The position numbers were made by a program, and so were the translations under genes. This document shows, piece after piece, positions 1 to 5,461 of a DNA stretch of 5,482 nucleotides; the first letter of the stretch is position 1, and the number at the start of each line of letters is the position of its first letter. The stretch is from Candidatus Nanopelagicales bacterium (lineage in GTDB: Bacteria; Actinomycetota; Actinomycetes; S36-B12). The DNA is taken from positions 1 to 5,482 of the forward strand of contig JALQSY010000124.1 of the NCBI GenBank assembly GCA_023264215.1. The letters run 5' to 3'. The notes under the pieces are model-generated. The model saw nothing but the letters and a program-made list of their open reading frames with translations. It had not been told where the DNA came from and made no database searches.

Positions 1-1
1 C

Positions 2-334
2 AACGTGCTCGTCGGGTCCCTGCCCGGGCAGGGCAAGACGTCCGCCGTGCGGGTCCTCGCGTGCGCGGCCGCGCTCGACCCGACGTGCGAGCTGTGGCTG
101 CACGAGCTCAAGGGCACCGGCGACCTCGACGGCCTCGAGCAGGTCTCCCACCGGTACGTGTCCGGCGTCGACGACGACGCCATCGCCTACGACTACGGCC
201 GCGCCGACGTGCCCCGCTCGGGCATCATCGTGGGGCCGCGCGGCGACATTGAGTTGGCGGCGGTGCAGGTGGCGGGCAGCGGCTCGGCGGTCGTCACCGG
301 GGGCGCGGTCATCGTGCTTCGGCCGGTGTCATAG
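2..334 (+). CDS. 3' end of a gene: FtsK/SpoIIIE-like P-loop segment joined to an unrelated beta-rich C-terminus
   Basis: The reading frame is open from the window edge, so the gene starts upstream; the GTG at base 5 is only an internal valine. The first ~62 residues resemble the ATPase core of actinomycete FtsK/SpoIIIE-type DNA-translocation proteins of plasmids and integrative elements: a hydrophobic strand, a P-loop PGQGKT (bases 23-40), a helix with AALDP, and the ELWLHELKGTGDL strand and loop. After about base 190 the similarity stops. Walker B and the rest of the motor are absent. The last ~48 residues are Gly/Val-rich alternating strands (GDIELAAVQVAGSG, AVIVLRPVS) ending at TAG. This tail has good third-position GC in the same frame, and its stop shares one base with the next phage gene, so it looks like the true end of the upstream phage gene. 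By synteny that gene could be the portal, but the residues do not show it. A working motor is unlikely. FtsK-like assignment is moderate; identity of the tail is unknown. Confidence 0.55.
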   Translation, partial: NVLVGSLPGQGKTSAVRVLACAAALDPTCELWLHELKGTGDLDGLEQVSHRYVSGVDDDAIAYDYGRADVPRSGIIVGPRGDIELAAVQVAGSGSAVVTGGAVIVLRPVS

Positions 335-1404
335 TGCCGGTGCGTCGCGTCACTGTGGGTGGCCGTCCGGCGTACCGCTGGGGCGAGTCGGGCAAGGCGT
401 ACACCTACGACCCCGGCGACCCGGAGTCCCGACGCCGTGCCCTGACCGCTGCGCGTCGCCAGGGCGCGGCCGTGCTGGCGCGCGGGTATGCGGCCGACGC
501 CATCGGCCCGGTTGCGCCGACGGCCCCGGAGCGGGTGCGGCAGTTGCAGCCGGCCGTGACGCACGAGCGGTTGATGATGGCGGTCATGCGCCGCCGGGTC
601 GAGGCGGGCCACCGGCGGCTGCGTGCGGCGCTGAACCGGGCGCTGCGCCTGTACGGGGCTCCGACGCTGGGGCGCGCGACGGATGCGTCATGGCGCGACG
701 CGGCGCTGGAGGCGCTGCGCCGGTGGCTCGCGGAGGAAACGGGGCGCGCGGTCGACGACCCGGCCTTGCGCGAGGTGGGCGAGCGCATCGCGCACCGCGC
801 CGACGCCAGCGCGGCACGAGCCGTCGAGCGGGCCTATGCGAGCGTGACGGGCGAGCGCCTGCGCGTGGTGTCGCTGATGCCTGACGACGCGGCCCGGCGG
901 CTGGTGGACGCGTGGATCAAGGACGGCACGTCGTACATCGTCGCGCTGCCGGAGCAGACGGCGAGCCGGGTGGCGGCGTGGGTCATGCAGACGCAGGACG
1001 AGGCGCTGCGCGTCGAGGACCTAGCCCGCATCCTGCACCGGGCCGAGGGCATCGAGAAGCGGCACGCGATGCTACTGGCCCGCGACCAGACGGGGAAACT
1101 GAACGGCGAGGTTCACCGGCGCGGGATGCAGGCCGTCGGCGTCAACCGCTACCGGTGGCAGACCAGCGGGGACGAGCGGGTCAGGAACCGACACGCCGAT
1201 CTCGACGGGCAGGTGTTCGATTGGGACAGTGACGGCCCCATCGTGGACCTCCGCACAAACCGACGCGGGCACCCCGGCCACGACATTCAGTGTCGGTGCG
1301 TCGCCATCCCCGTCGACGACGACCTCGACCCCGAACTGGTACGGCTGATGACCGCGACGACCCCGGCGCAACGCGACGCCGGCTCACCGTTTCGCGCACG
1401 GTGA
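334..1404 (+). CDS. Phage minor head protein (Mu gpF / SPP1 gp7-like head morphogenesis protein)
   Basis: This is a 356-residue protein with a GTG start overlapping the upstream TAG by one base (TAGTG). No clear ribosome binding site is seen, so translation is probably coupled. The C-terminal third carries the hallmarks of the phage Mu gpF / SPP1 gp7 family (PF04233): ARDQTGKLNG at residues 249-258, the YRWQTSGDERVR segment to about residue 284, H287, the LDG turn at 290-292, and HPGHDIQCRCVAIPV at about 311-325 with the Cys320-Arg-Cys322 pair typical of the family. Members are low-copy internal head proteins, associated with the portal, needed for head assembly or DNA ejection. Residues ~9-51 form a separate small module (AYRWGESGKAYTY followed by an Arg/Ala-rich helix) that I recognise from the ends of various phage head proteins. 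The region between is Ala/Arg-rich and probably helical. Family is secure; the exact role in this phage is inferred. Confidence 0.88.
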   Translation: MPVRRVTVGGRPAYRWGESGKAYTYDPGDPESRRRALTAARRQGAAVLARGYAADAIGPVAPTAPERVRQLQPAVTHERLMMAVMRRRVEAGHRRLRAALNRALRLYGAPTLGRATDASWRDAALEALRRWLAEETGRAVDDPALREVGERIAHRADASAARAVERAYASVTGERLRVVSLMPDDAARRLVDAWIKDGTSYIVALPEQTASRVAAWVMQTQDEALRVEDLARILHRAEGIEKRHAMLLARDQTGKLNGEVHRRGMQAVGVNRYRWQTSGDERVRNRHADLDGQVFDWDSDGPIVDLRTNRRGHPGHDIQCRCVAIPVDDDLDPELVRLMTATTPAQRDAGSPFRAR

Positions 1405-1435
1405 CAGTCCGGCCCGCTCGGGCTAGACTGTCGCC
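1400..1435. repeat. 36-bp imperfect palindrome between minor head and protease genes
   Basis: The two halves pair about a centre between 1417 and 1418. GACAGTC (1403-1409) is the reverse complement of GACTGTC (1426-1432), and GCCCG (1412-1416) of CGGGC (1419-1423). GG (1400-1401) also pairs with CC (1434-1435). Fourteen of eighteen positions are complementary, and one mismatch is a G/T wobble. The left arm contains the TGA stop of the minor head gene (1402-1404), and the right arm ends one base before the ATG at 1436. As DNA it could be an operator for a dimeric regulator covering the promoter listed separately. As RNA it would fold into a stable hairpin with a small GCUC loop. It lacks a following T tract, so a classical intrinsic terminator is less likely. 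The symmetry is read directly; the function is inferred. Confidence 0.8.
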
Positions 1436-1436
1436 A
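1401..1436 (+). promoter_or_regulatory. Sigma-70/HrdB-like promoter giving a probable leaderless transcript
   Basis: A -35 element GTGACA (1401-1406, five of six to TTGACA) is followed by exactly 17 bases and a -10 element TAGACT (1424-1429, TAnnnT type common in actinomycetes). The last T of the -10 lies seven bases before the A of the ATG at 1436, so the expected start point coincides with the start codon. This agrees with the absence of any Shine-Dalgarno sequence before this gene, whereas the next two genes have AAGGAG. Leaderless mRNAs with this geometry are well known in actinomycetes. The in-frame TAG inside the -10 excludes any start further upstream. It would drive protease, scaffold, cement and capsid genes independently of readthrough from upstream. 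Because the hexamers fall inside a palindrome, chance similarity cannot be fully excluded. Confidence 0.6.
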
Positions 1437-2518
1437 TGAACGCAACGGCCACCACGTCCAGCGTCGTCGCCGTCGACCGGATCGGGCTCGACGAGGACAG
1501 CCTGCGCGTGTTGCCGCCGCCGTCAGACGGCCCCGCGGGACAGCGGCGGCTGTGGATGCGGGTCGCCCACGAGGGCGCGCTTCCCTACGCGCACGGCACC
1601 TACGCCGTCGACGCGGTCACAATGTCGGACCCGGCGTGGCTCGACTCCCTGCGCGGCGCCCCGGTCGTCCTGCAGGACTGGCACCGGATGGACGACAACC
1701 CGGACGGGTCGAGGGGCCTGCGCCTCGACGAGTTGCCGGACGCGTCGGTCGGGACCGTGACGCGGGTTGAGTACGTCGAGCGCGACGAGGGGCTGAACCC
1801 GCCCGGCCCGGCGACCTGGGCGGAAGTGACGCTGTCGAACCGGGCCGGGATTGACGTGCTGGAGCGCATCCGCGGTGTTTCGCCGGGGTACACATACAGC
1901 ATCGAGGACGCCTCGGTGTTGACGCCGGAGCAACAGTCGCGGTATGGGGACGTCGACGGGGTACAGCGCAATCGACGCGCGAACCACGTCGCCCTCGTCA
2001 CCACCCCGCGCGGCGAACGAGCCGGCATCCGGGCCACCGATTCCGACGACTCAGGAGACACCGTGGAAATCAAGGACCTCATCGCCGCGCTGATGAGCGC
2101 GATGGCCTCCGAGGACATGATGGGCAAGTTCCGTCAGGCTTCGGCGGACGGCTACAAGATGGCGATGGACGAGATGAAGGCCGCGGAGGCCGAGGTCGAG
2201 GAAGAGGACGTCGACGCGAAGGCCGCGGCGGACGCTGCCGACCGTCTCGCGTTCGCGCAGGACTACGCCGCCGCGCTCGACGTGGCGCGCGAGGCCGGCG
2301 TCGACGACCTCGACGGCACCCCGTCGGACATTCGCCGCCGGGCCGCGAAGGCGCTCGGCATCACCGTGGCGGCTGACGCTTCGGACGACTTCGTGGCGGG
2401 CGTGCTTGCGGCCCGTGCCCCCCGCGTTGCCGGGGTTGACGGCCTGACGCTGCCGGCTTCGGCCCCCACCTCGGACGCCGGCCTCACCGGCGGCATCCCC
2501 ACCGCCTGGAAGGAGTGA
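1436..2518 (+). CDS. DUF2213-type prohead maturation protease with C-terminal scaffold-like region
   Basis: This 360-residue protein has two parts. Residues ~10-200 match the DUF2213 phage family: a strand-rich start (LWMRVAHEGALPYA), LRGAPVVLQDWH ending at His83, SVGTVTRVEY, the GVSPGYTYSIED segment with Ser149, and RRANHVALVTTPRGERA with His184. The spacing of His83 and the S-x-G-Y serine recalls the HK97-type (S78) prohead protease arrangement, so these are candidate catalytic residues; that assignment is inference. Residues ~205-360 are Ala/Asp/Glu-rich and mostly helical, with an acidic run near 255-263, as expected for a scaffold that is cleaved during maturation. The gene lies directly before cement and capsid genes, the usual place for a protease/scaffold. 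No ribosome binding site precedes the ATG, and an in-frame TAG at 1424-1426 fixes this start. The AAGGAG of the next gene lies at its 3' end. Family call is good; protease activity is inferred. Confidence 0.82.
   Translation: MNATATTSSVVAVDRIGLDEDSLRVLPPPSDGPAGQRRLWMRVAHEGALPYAHGTYAVDAVTMSDPAWLDSLRGAPVVLQDWHRMDDNPDGSRGLRLDELPDASVGTVTRVEYVERDEGLNPPGPATWAEVTLSNRAGIDVLERIRGVSPGYTYSIEDASVLTPEQQSRYGDVDGVQRNRRANHVALVTTPRGERAGIRATDSDDSGDTVEIKDLIAALMSAMASEDMMGKFRQASADGYKMAMDEMKAAEAEVEEEDVDAKAAADAADRLAFAQDYAAALDVAREAGVDDLDGTPSDIRRRAAKALGITVAADASDDFVAGVLAARAPRVAGVDGLTLPASAPTSDAGLTGGIPTAWKE
2053..2065 (+). promoter_or_regulatory. Internal ribosome binding site and in-frame GTG within the protease gene
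   Basis: AGGAG at 2053-2057 is followed by five bases (ACACC) and a GTG at 2063-2065 that is in frame with the protease gene at codon 210. The site sits in the linker (SDDSGDT) between the DUF2213 domain and the helical acidic C-terminal region. Strength and spacing are similar to the AAGGAG sites before the cement and capsid genes. A purine-rich in-frame site exactly at a domain boundary suggests a second, shorter product. It could still be chance in a GC-rich coding region. Confidence 0.5.
2063..2518 (+). CDS. Possible nested scaffold protein (C-terminal 151 residues of the protease gene)
   Basis: Initiation at the internal GTG would give a 151-residue protein beginning (M)EIKDLIAALMSAMASEDMMG. 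It would consist of the helical, acidic region alone (Met-rich helix, then an Ala/Glu stretch with EVEEEDVDAKAAADAADRLA) and a Pro/Gly-containing tail ending TAWKE. The arrangement parallels phage lambda, where scaffold Nu3 is made from an in-frame start inside protease gene C. A separate product would supply many scaffold copies per protease copy. Evidence here is the ribosome binding site, the domain boundary and the composition; no homology to a named scaffold family was recognised. Confidence 0.42.
   Translation: MEIKDLIAALMSAMASEDMMGKFRQASADGYKMAMDEMKAAEAEVEEEDVDAKAAADAADRLAFAQDYAAALDVAREAGVDDLDGTPSDIRRRAAKALGITVAADASDDFVAGVLAARAPRVAGVDGLTLPASAPTSDAGLTGGIPTAWKE
2510..2515 (+). promoter_or_regulatory. 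Strong ribosome binding site of the cement gene
   Basis: AAGGAG ends directly before the protease gene's TGA (2516-2518) and lies seven bases before the ATG at 2523. It sits inside the last codons of the protease gene, which suggests coupled, high-level translation of the cement protein. Confidence 0.8.
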
Positions 2519-2522
2519 CATC

Positions 2523-3659
2523 ATGGTCGCGTTCGCTGCTGGCTTCGGCCTCTCCGACACCTCCGCGCAGCCCGCCGCCGCCGTGGCGGGTATGCCGGTT
2601 TCCAAGAACTTTGACGACACCGTCAGCGCACAGTGGATCGGTGGCACCACCACCGACGTCTGGACGCTCACCATCGGCAGCGCCGCCGCGCAGGACTACG
2701 GCTTTGACGCCGTGACCCCTGACGGCGCGTCGTTCTCGCCGCGCTTCACCCGCGCGGGCTCCGAGACGACCGCGCAGATCGCCACCGCCGTCGCCGCTGC
2801 GGCCAACGCGCTGCCGGGCCTCACCGCGTGGGCGACCATCGCCGCGTCGGGCTCGACGGTTGTCATCACCGCGCGCCTCGCCGGCACCGCGGGCGCAATC
2901 GCCGTGACCGAGGCGCTGGCGAACCAGACGCTGGCGAACACCACGGCCGCCGCCGACGGGCAGGACCTGCCGTTCGGGCGCATCGTGGCGCTGTCCGGCT
3001 ACTCGGGCTCGACGCTCCAGTGCAAGCCGCTGGGCGACGTCCTGTCCGCGCAGTCGGCCACCGTGACCGTCGTGTACGAGGCCGCCAAGGACTACGTCGT
3101 CACCCTGGACGGGACCTCGGTCACCGTCGCGGCCGACACCGACGCGGCGACCACCGCCGGCAACATCGTGACCGCGCTCGGTGCCATCGCCCTGACCGAC
3201 GTCACCATCACCGACAACAGCGACGGGACCTTCGACGTTGCGGCCGACAAGGTGGGCGTCGAGTTCACCCTGTCCGTCGGCATCATCGACGGGTCCACCG
3301 GCAGCATCTCCATCACGGCGGGCAGCGGAACCCCGACCGGGCAGACCAGCATCGCGCTGGCGATCCTCGGCGCGTCGCTTCTCGGCGCGGAGGCGCGCAA
3401 GCCGATGGACGACGGCGCCCCGGTTTGGCAGGACGGCCAGGACGCCCCGATTCAGATCGGCGTCCAGTCGGCGGTGTGGGTCCCGGTGTCGGGCTCCTAC
3501 ACGCTCGGCGCTCCCCTGTTCGTCGACATTAGCGGCGGTGCCAACGACGGCGCGCTGTTCGCCACCACCGGCGCGTCGCGCATCGCGCTGCCCGCCACCA
3601 AGTACCAGCCGCAGCGCGCGTCCGGCTCGCTCGTCCTCATCCGCCGTCTGGCGACCTGA
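2523..3659 (+). CDS. Phage capsid cement/decoration protein with two inserted beta-rich domains
   Basis: This 378-residue protein is rich in Ala, Thr, Gly and Val with little charge, as is usual for a virion surface protein. The start (AAAVAGMPVSKNF, ~19-30), the middle (DLPFGRIVALSG then QCKPLGD, ~148-172) and the C-terminal ~100 residues (AILGASLLGAEARK, APIQIGVQSAVWVPV, YTLGAPLFVDISGG, ALPATKYQPQRASGSLVLIRRL) read as a split core resembling the Gp24-like structural cement family, whose members are usually roughly 120-150 residues. The extra length is two segments, ~45-131 and ~180-255, that resemble each other: a DG turn, a Thr-rich stretch, an Ala-rich helix (TTAQIATAVAAAANAL and TTAGNIVTALGAI), then two strands closing on a Gly. 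This looks like a duplicated domain of the kind seen in many phage structural proteins. Its place between protease/scaffold and capsid genes supports capsid stabilisation. Structural role is confident; the exact family is moderate. Confidence 0.68.
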   Translation: MVAFAAGFGLSDTSAQPAAAVAGMPVSKNFDDTVSAQWIGGTTTDVWTLTIGSAAAQDYGFDAVTPDGASFSPRFTRAGSETTAQIATAVAAAANALPGLTAWATIAASGSTVVITARLAGTAGAIAVTEALANQTLANTTAAADGQDLPFGRIVALSGYSGSTLQCKPLGDVLSAQSATVTVVYEAAKDYVVTLDGTSVTVAADTDAATTAGNIVTALGAIALTDVTITDNSDGTFDVAADKVGVEFTLSVGIIDGSTGSISITAGSGTPTGQTSIALAILGASLLGAEARKPMDDGAPVWQDGQDAPIQIGVQSAVWVPVSGSYTLGAPLFVDISGGANDGALFATTGASRIALPATKYQPQRASGSLVLIRRLAT

Positions 3660-3664
3660 AGGAG
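3659..3664 (+). promoter_or_regulatory. Strong ribosome binding site of the major capsid gene
   Basis: AAGGAG begins on the last base of the cement gene stop (3657-3659) and lies six bases before the capsid ATG at 3671. This near-consensus site fits the need for several hundred capsid copies per particle and fixes the start. Confidence 0.85.
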
Positions 3665-3670
3665 CCTCCG

Positions 3671-4789
3671 ATGAACACCGTCCATTTCCACGGTAACGCC
3701 CACGGCTTCGGCGCCGCGGACTTCCTCGACCGGCTCGCCTACGCGCAGTCCGAGGAGCGCCGCCACGGCGTCAGCCCGCGGTTCTCGACGTCGCTCGCCA
3801 CCCTCGCCGCCGCGGATCACTTCCTCACCGGTCGCCACGGCGTGAAGGTCCGCAAGACCGAGGCCGCCGCGGACGCCATCGTCAACGGCACCCCGCGCGA
3901 GCTGCTGGTTGCCGAGGTGCAGCGCCTGATGGAGCGCCCGTACCCCGCGCTGGACGGGTTCGACATCATCCCGACCTTCGCGCCCACCACCCCGGTCGGC
4001 GCCGAAGAGTCGCGGTACTACTCGCTGGACGGCCAGGGCGAGGTCGCGCGCTACCGCGCCGGCGGGAACATCCCGACCGTCTCGCTCGACCTCGCGGACG
4101 AGGTGCGGCCCGTGGCCCACTATGTCTCCGTCGTCGAGGGCACCATCTTTGAGGAGCAGGCGGCCGGGTTCGCGGGCTTGGGGGTCAACTTCCAGCGTGC
4201 GACGACCTTTAACCGCGACGTCGTGCACCTCCAGGCGGCGAACCGGCGCGTGTGGCTGGGCGACGCGGCTGGCACGCCCGAGGAGATTTACGGTGTCCTG
4301 ACGCACCCCGACATTCCGCAGGCTTTCGCGGCGTCGGCGTGGCTCGACCCGTCCACCACCGGTCAGGCCGTCATCCAGCAGTACAGCGACCTTGCCACCC
4401 TGCTCTCGTCGCAGTCGGCCGGCATCGGCCAGCCGACCGTGTGCGCGATGGACCTGCGTCTGTACAACGGCCTCGCGTCCAAGACCTACGCGGCGACCGG
4501 TGGCGGCCAGCAGTCGGTGCTCCGTCTGCTGGAGCAGATGTTCCCCACCATCGCTATCAAGCCCTCTCACAGCCTCATCGACCAGGGGCCGGCGAGCGGT
4601 CATGCGCTGGTGTTCTTCGACGACCGCGACAACCTCGCGCTCGGCCGGGACCTCGTGCGCGGCCCGACGCTGCTCCCGGTGCAGGAGCGCGGGTTCAGCC
4701 GGTACTTCTACATGTACCACACCGACGCGGGCGTGAAGTCCTTCATGCGCATGAAGGTCCTCGTCGCTGACGTTCCGCTCGCCCCCTGA
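3671..4789 (+). CDS. Major capsid protein (DUF2184-type, HK97 fold expected)
   Basis: The 372-residue product matches in size, composition and position the DUF2184 family of major capsid proteins found beside DUF2213 proteases. An N-terminal helical arm of about 85 residues (FLDRLAYAQSEERRHGV to LVAEVQRLME) could act as the scaffold-interacting or E-loop-flanking segment. It is followed by the strand-rich body: YYSLDGQGEVARY (~116-129), IPTVSLDLADEVRPVAHYV (~134-152), the helix FEEQAAGFAGLGVNFQRATTF (~160-180), then RRVWLGDAAGTPEEIYGVLTHPDI (~192-215), which matches the 'G...GLLN.P' element of such capsids. A long helix (TTGQAVIQQYSDLATLL) and a beta-rich C-terminus (VLVADVPL) complete it. 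It lies directly after the cement gene behind AAGGAG and before a hairpin. Major capsid function is well supported by size and context; the DUF2184 label rests on recalled motif pattern. Confidence 0.8.
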   Translation: MNTVHFHGNAHGFGAADFLDRLAYAQSEERRHGVSPRFSTSLATLAAADHFLTGRHGVKVRKTEAAADAIVNGTPRELLVAEVQRLMERPYPALDGFDIIPTFAPTTPVGAEESRYYSLDGQGEVARYRAGGNIPTVSLDLADEVRPVAHYVSVVEGTIFEEQAAGFAGLGVNFQRATTFNRDVVHLQAANRRVWLGDAAGTPEEIYGVLTHPDIPQAFAASAWLDPSTTGQAVIQQYSDLATLLSSQSAGIGQPTVCAMDLRLYNGLASKTYAATGGGQQSVLRLLEQMFPTIAIKPSHSLIDQGPASGHALVFFDDRDNLALGRDLVRGPTLLPVQERGFSRYFYMYHTDAGVKSFMRMKVLVADVPLAP

Positions 4790-4793
4790 CCCT

Positions 4794-4816
4794 GACGGGC
4801 GCTTCGGCGCCCCGTC
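4794..4816 (+). terminator. UUCG-capped GC-rich hairpin after the capsid gene
   Basis: The 5' arm GACGGGCGC (4794-4802) and 3' arm GCGCCCCGTC (4807-4816) pair over nine base pairs with a single bulged C on the 3' side, closed by a C(TTCG)G tetraloop, one of the most stable RNA loops. It begins four bases after the capsid TGA. No T tract follows (TCTCCC), so it is either a weak actinomycete-type terminator that lets some transcription through or an mRNA-stabilising hairpin that protects the capsid message from 3' decay. Downstream head genes lack any promoter I can see, so partial readthrough is likely. Confidence 0.6.
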
Positions 4817-4831
4817 TCCCCCGGAGTCCTG

Positions 4832-5047
4832 ATGGCTACCAAGCCCTTGCACATCGTCAACGTCGGCCGCCACCCGCTCGTGCTCCAGCGTGAGACGGGC
4901 AAGGCGCTCGTCATCCCCGGCGCGGGCAAGACCGCCGGCACCGAGGGGCGCGTGACCTTCGACGGCGCCGACGCCGACTTCGTGCGCGAGCACCGCGCGG
5001 TGCTGGCGCTCGCGACCGGTGACCGGCCCGTCCTGCGCGTGGCCTGA
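4832..5047 (+). CDS. Small phage protein of unknown function between capsid and connector genes
   Basis: The product is 71 residues, preceded by GGAG (4823-4826) five bases before the ATG, and its TGA shares one base with the next start (TGATG). I do not recognise the family. The sequence looks like a small beta-rich domain: KPLHIVNVG, PLVLQRETG, ALVIPGAG, GRVTF and a closing strand RPVLRV, with one short helix around DADFVREHRAVLAL. There is no signal peptide or membrane segment. The third-position GC is as high as in its neighbours, supporting real coding. Its position suggests a minor head, head-fibre or neck component expressed with the connector gene. That is inference from context only. 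Confidence 0.72.
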   Translation: MATKPLHIVNVGRHPLVLQRETGKALVIPGAGKTAGTEGRVTFDGADADFVREHRAVLALATGDRPVLRVA

Positions 5048-5448
5048 TGGCTGCGTCTGCGTCCGTCACGTCGGTTCTGGCGTGGCGGGCGCCGCAGTTC
5101 GTGTCGCCGTCCGAGGACCCGCGGCTGGCGGGCGCGGAGTCGGCGGCCATCGCGTGGCTGCCGGAGGTCGACTGCCTCGGCGGCCGGTACTGGCTCGCGG
5201 TGGCGCTGCTGTGCGCCCACTGGCTGTCGATGGCAGACCGCGGCAGCGCGGCGGCCGGCGGGAGCGCGGGCGCGGGCGTGGGCGCCGTGACGAGCGCCAC
5301 GACGTCGCGCCTGTCGCTGGCGTTCGGCGCCATCGGGGCGCAATCGACGCGGGCGGATATGGCGGCGATGCGGTCGACGCAGTACGGCGCCGAGCTGGCG
5401 GACCTGCTGGCGTCGTCTCCCTGCACCGTCCCGTCGTGGGCGTCCTGA
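5047..5448 (+). CDS. DUF4054-type head-completion / head-tail connector protein
   Basis: This 133-residue protein matches the DUF4054 phage family. It has an N-terminal helix-forming segment (VLAWRAPQFVS..DPRLAGAESAAIAWLPE, ~10-40), the typical RYWLAVALLCAHWLSM helix (~47-62), a Gly/Ala/Ser-rich linker (~64-80), the VTSATTSRLSLAFG strand pair (~81-94) and the QYGAELADLLAS helix (~112-123). Proteins of this family sit just downstream of the capsid gene in many tailed phages and are thought to act like HK97 gp6 / SPP1 gp15 adaptors that bind the portal and start the neck. The ATG overlaps the preceding TGA by one base and no Shine-Dalgarno sequence is seen, so translation is probably coupled. 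The linker is unusually rich in Gly and Ala. Confidence 0.78.
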   Translation: MAASASVTSVLAWRAPQFVSPSEDPRLAGAESAAIAWLPEVDCLGGRYWLAVALLCAHWLSMADRGSAAAGGSAGAGVGAVTSATTSRLSLAFGAIGAQSTRADMAAMRSTQYGAELADLLASSPCTVPSWAS

Positions 5449-5461
5449 CGCGGGAGGCGGC

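Noticed and set aside
249..884. A 211-codon open frame on the + strand, overlapping the minor head gene in another frame.
   Set aside because: Its translation is Arg/Gly/Ala-rich low complexity, while the overlapping frame carries the clear gpF-family motifs. It is a GC-driven shadow.
1919..1948. A possible promoter, TTGACG with TATGGG 18 bases later.
   Set aside because: The -10 lacks the final T and the conserved second-half bases, and it lies inside the protease domain with no gene start suitably placed downstream.
2051..2674. A 207-codon open frame on the - strand across the protease/cement boundary.
   Set aside because: It spans the strong + strand ribosome binding site and gene boundary, and has shadow-like composition.
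2828..3532. A 234-codon open frame on the + strand inside the cement gene.
   Set aside because: It is extremely Arg/His-rich with repeated RRHR-type runs, a frame-shifted reading of the GAC/ACC-rich cement gene.
3661..3669. GGAG followed by CTCC, a possible hairpin hiding the capsid ribosome binding site.
   Set aside because: Only three base pairs remain once a three-base loop is allowed, too weak to matter.
4916..4942. A P-loop-like PGAGKT in the 71-residue protein.
   Set aside because: The first glycine of GxxxxGK[ST] is a valine, the protein is too short for a P-loop fold, and the rest is beta-rich without Walker B.
3497..4993. A 498-codon open frame on the - strand opposite the capsid and neighbouring genes.
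   Set aside because: It lies antisense to well-supported phage structural genes, crosses three gene boundaries, has a His/Arg/Val-rich unstructured composition typical of reverse frames of GC-rich genes, and no ribosome binding site stands out.
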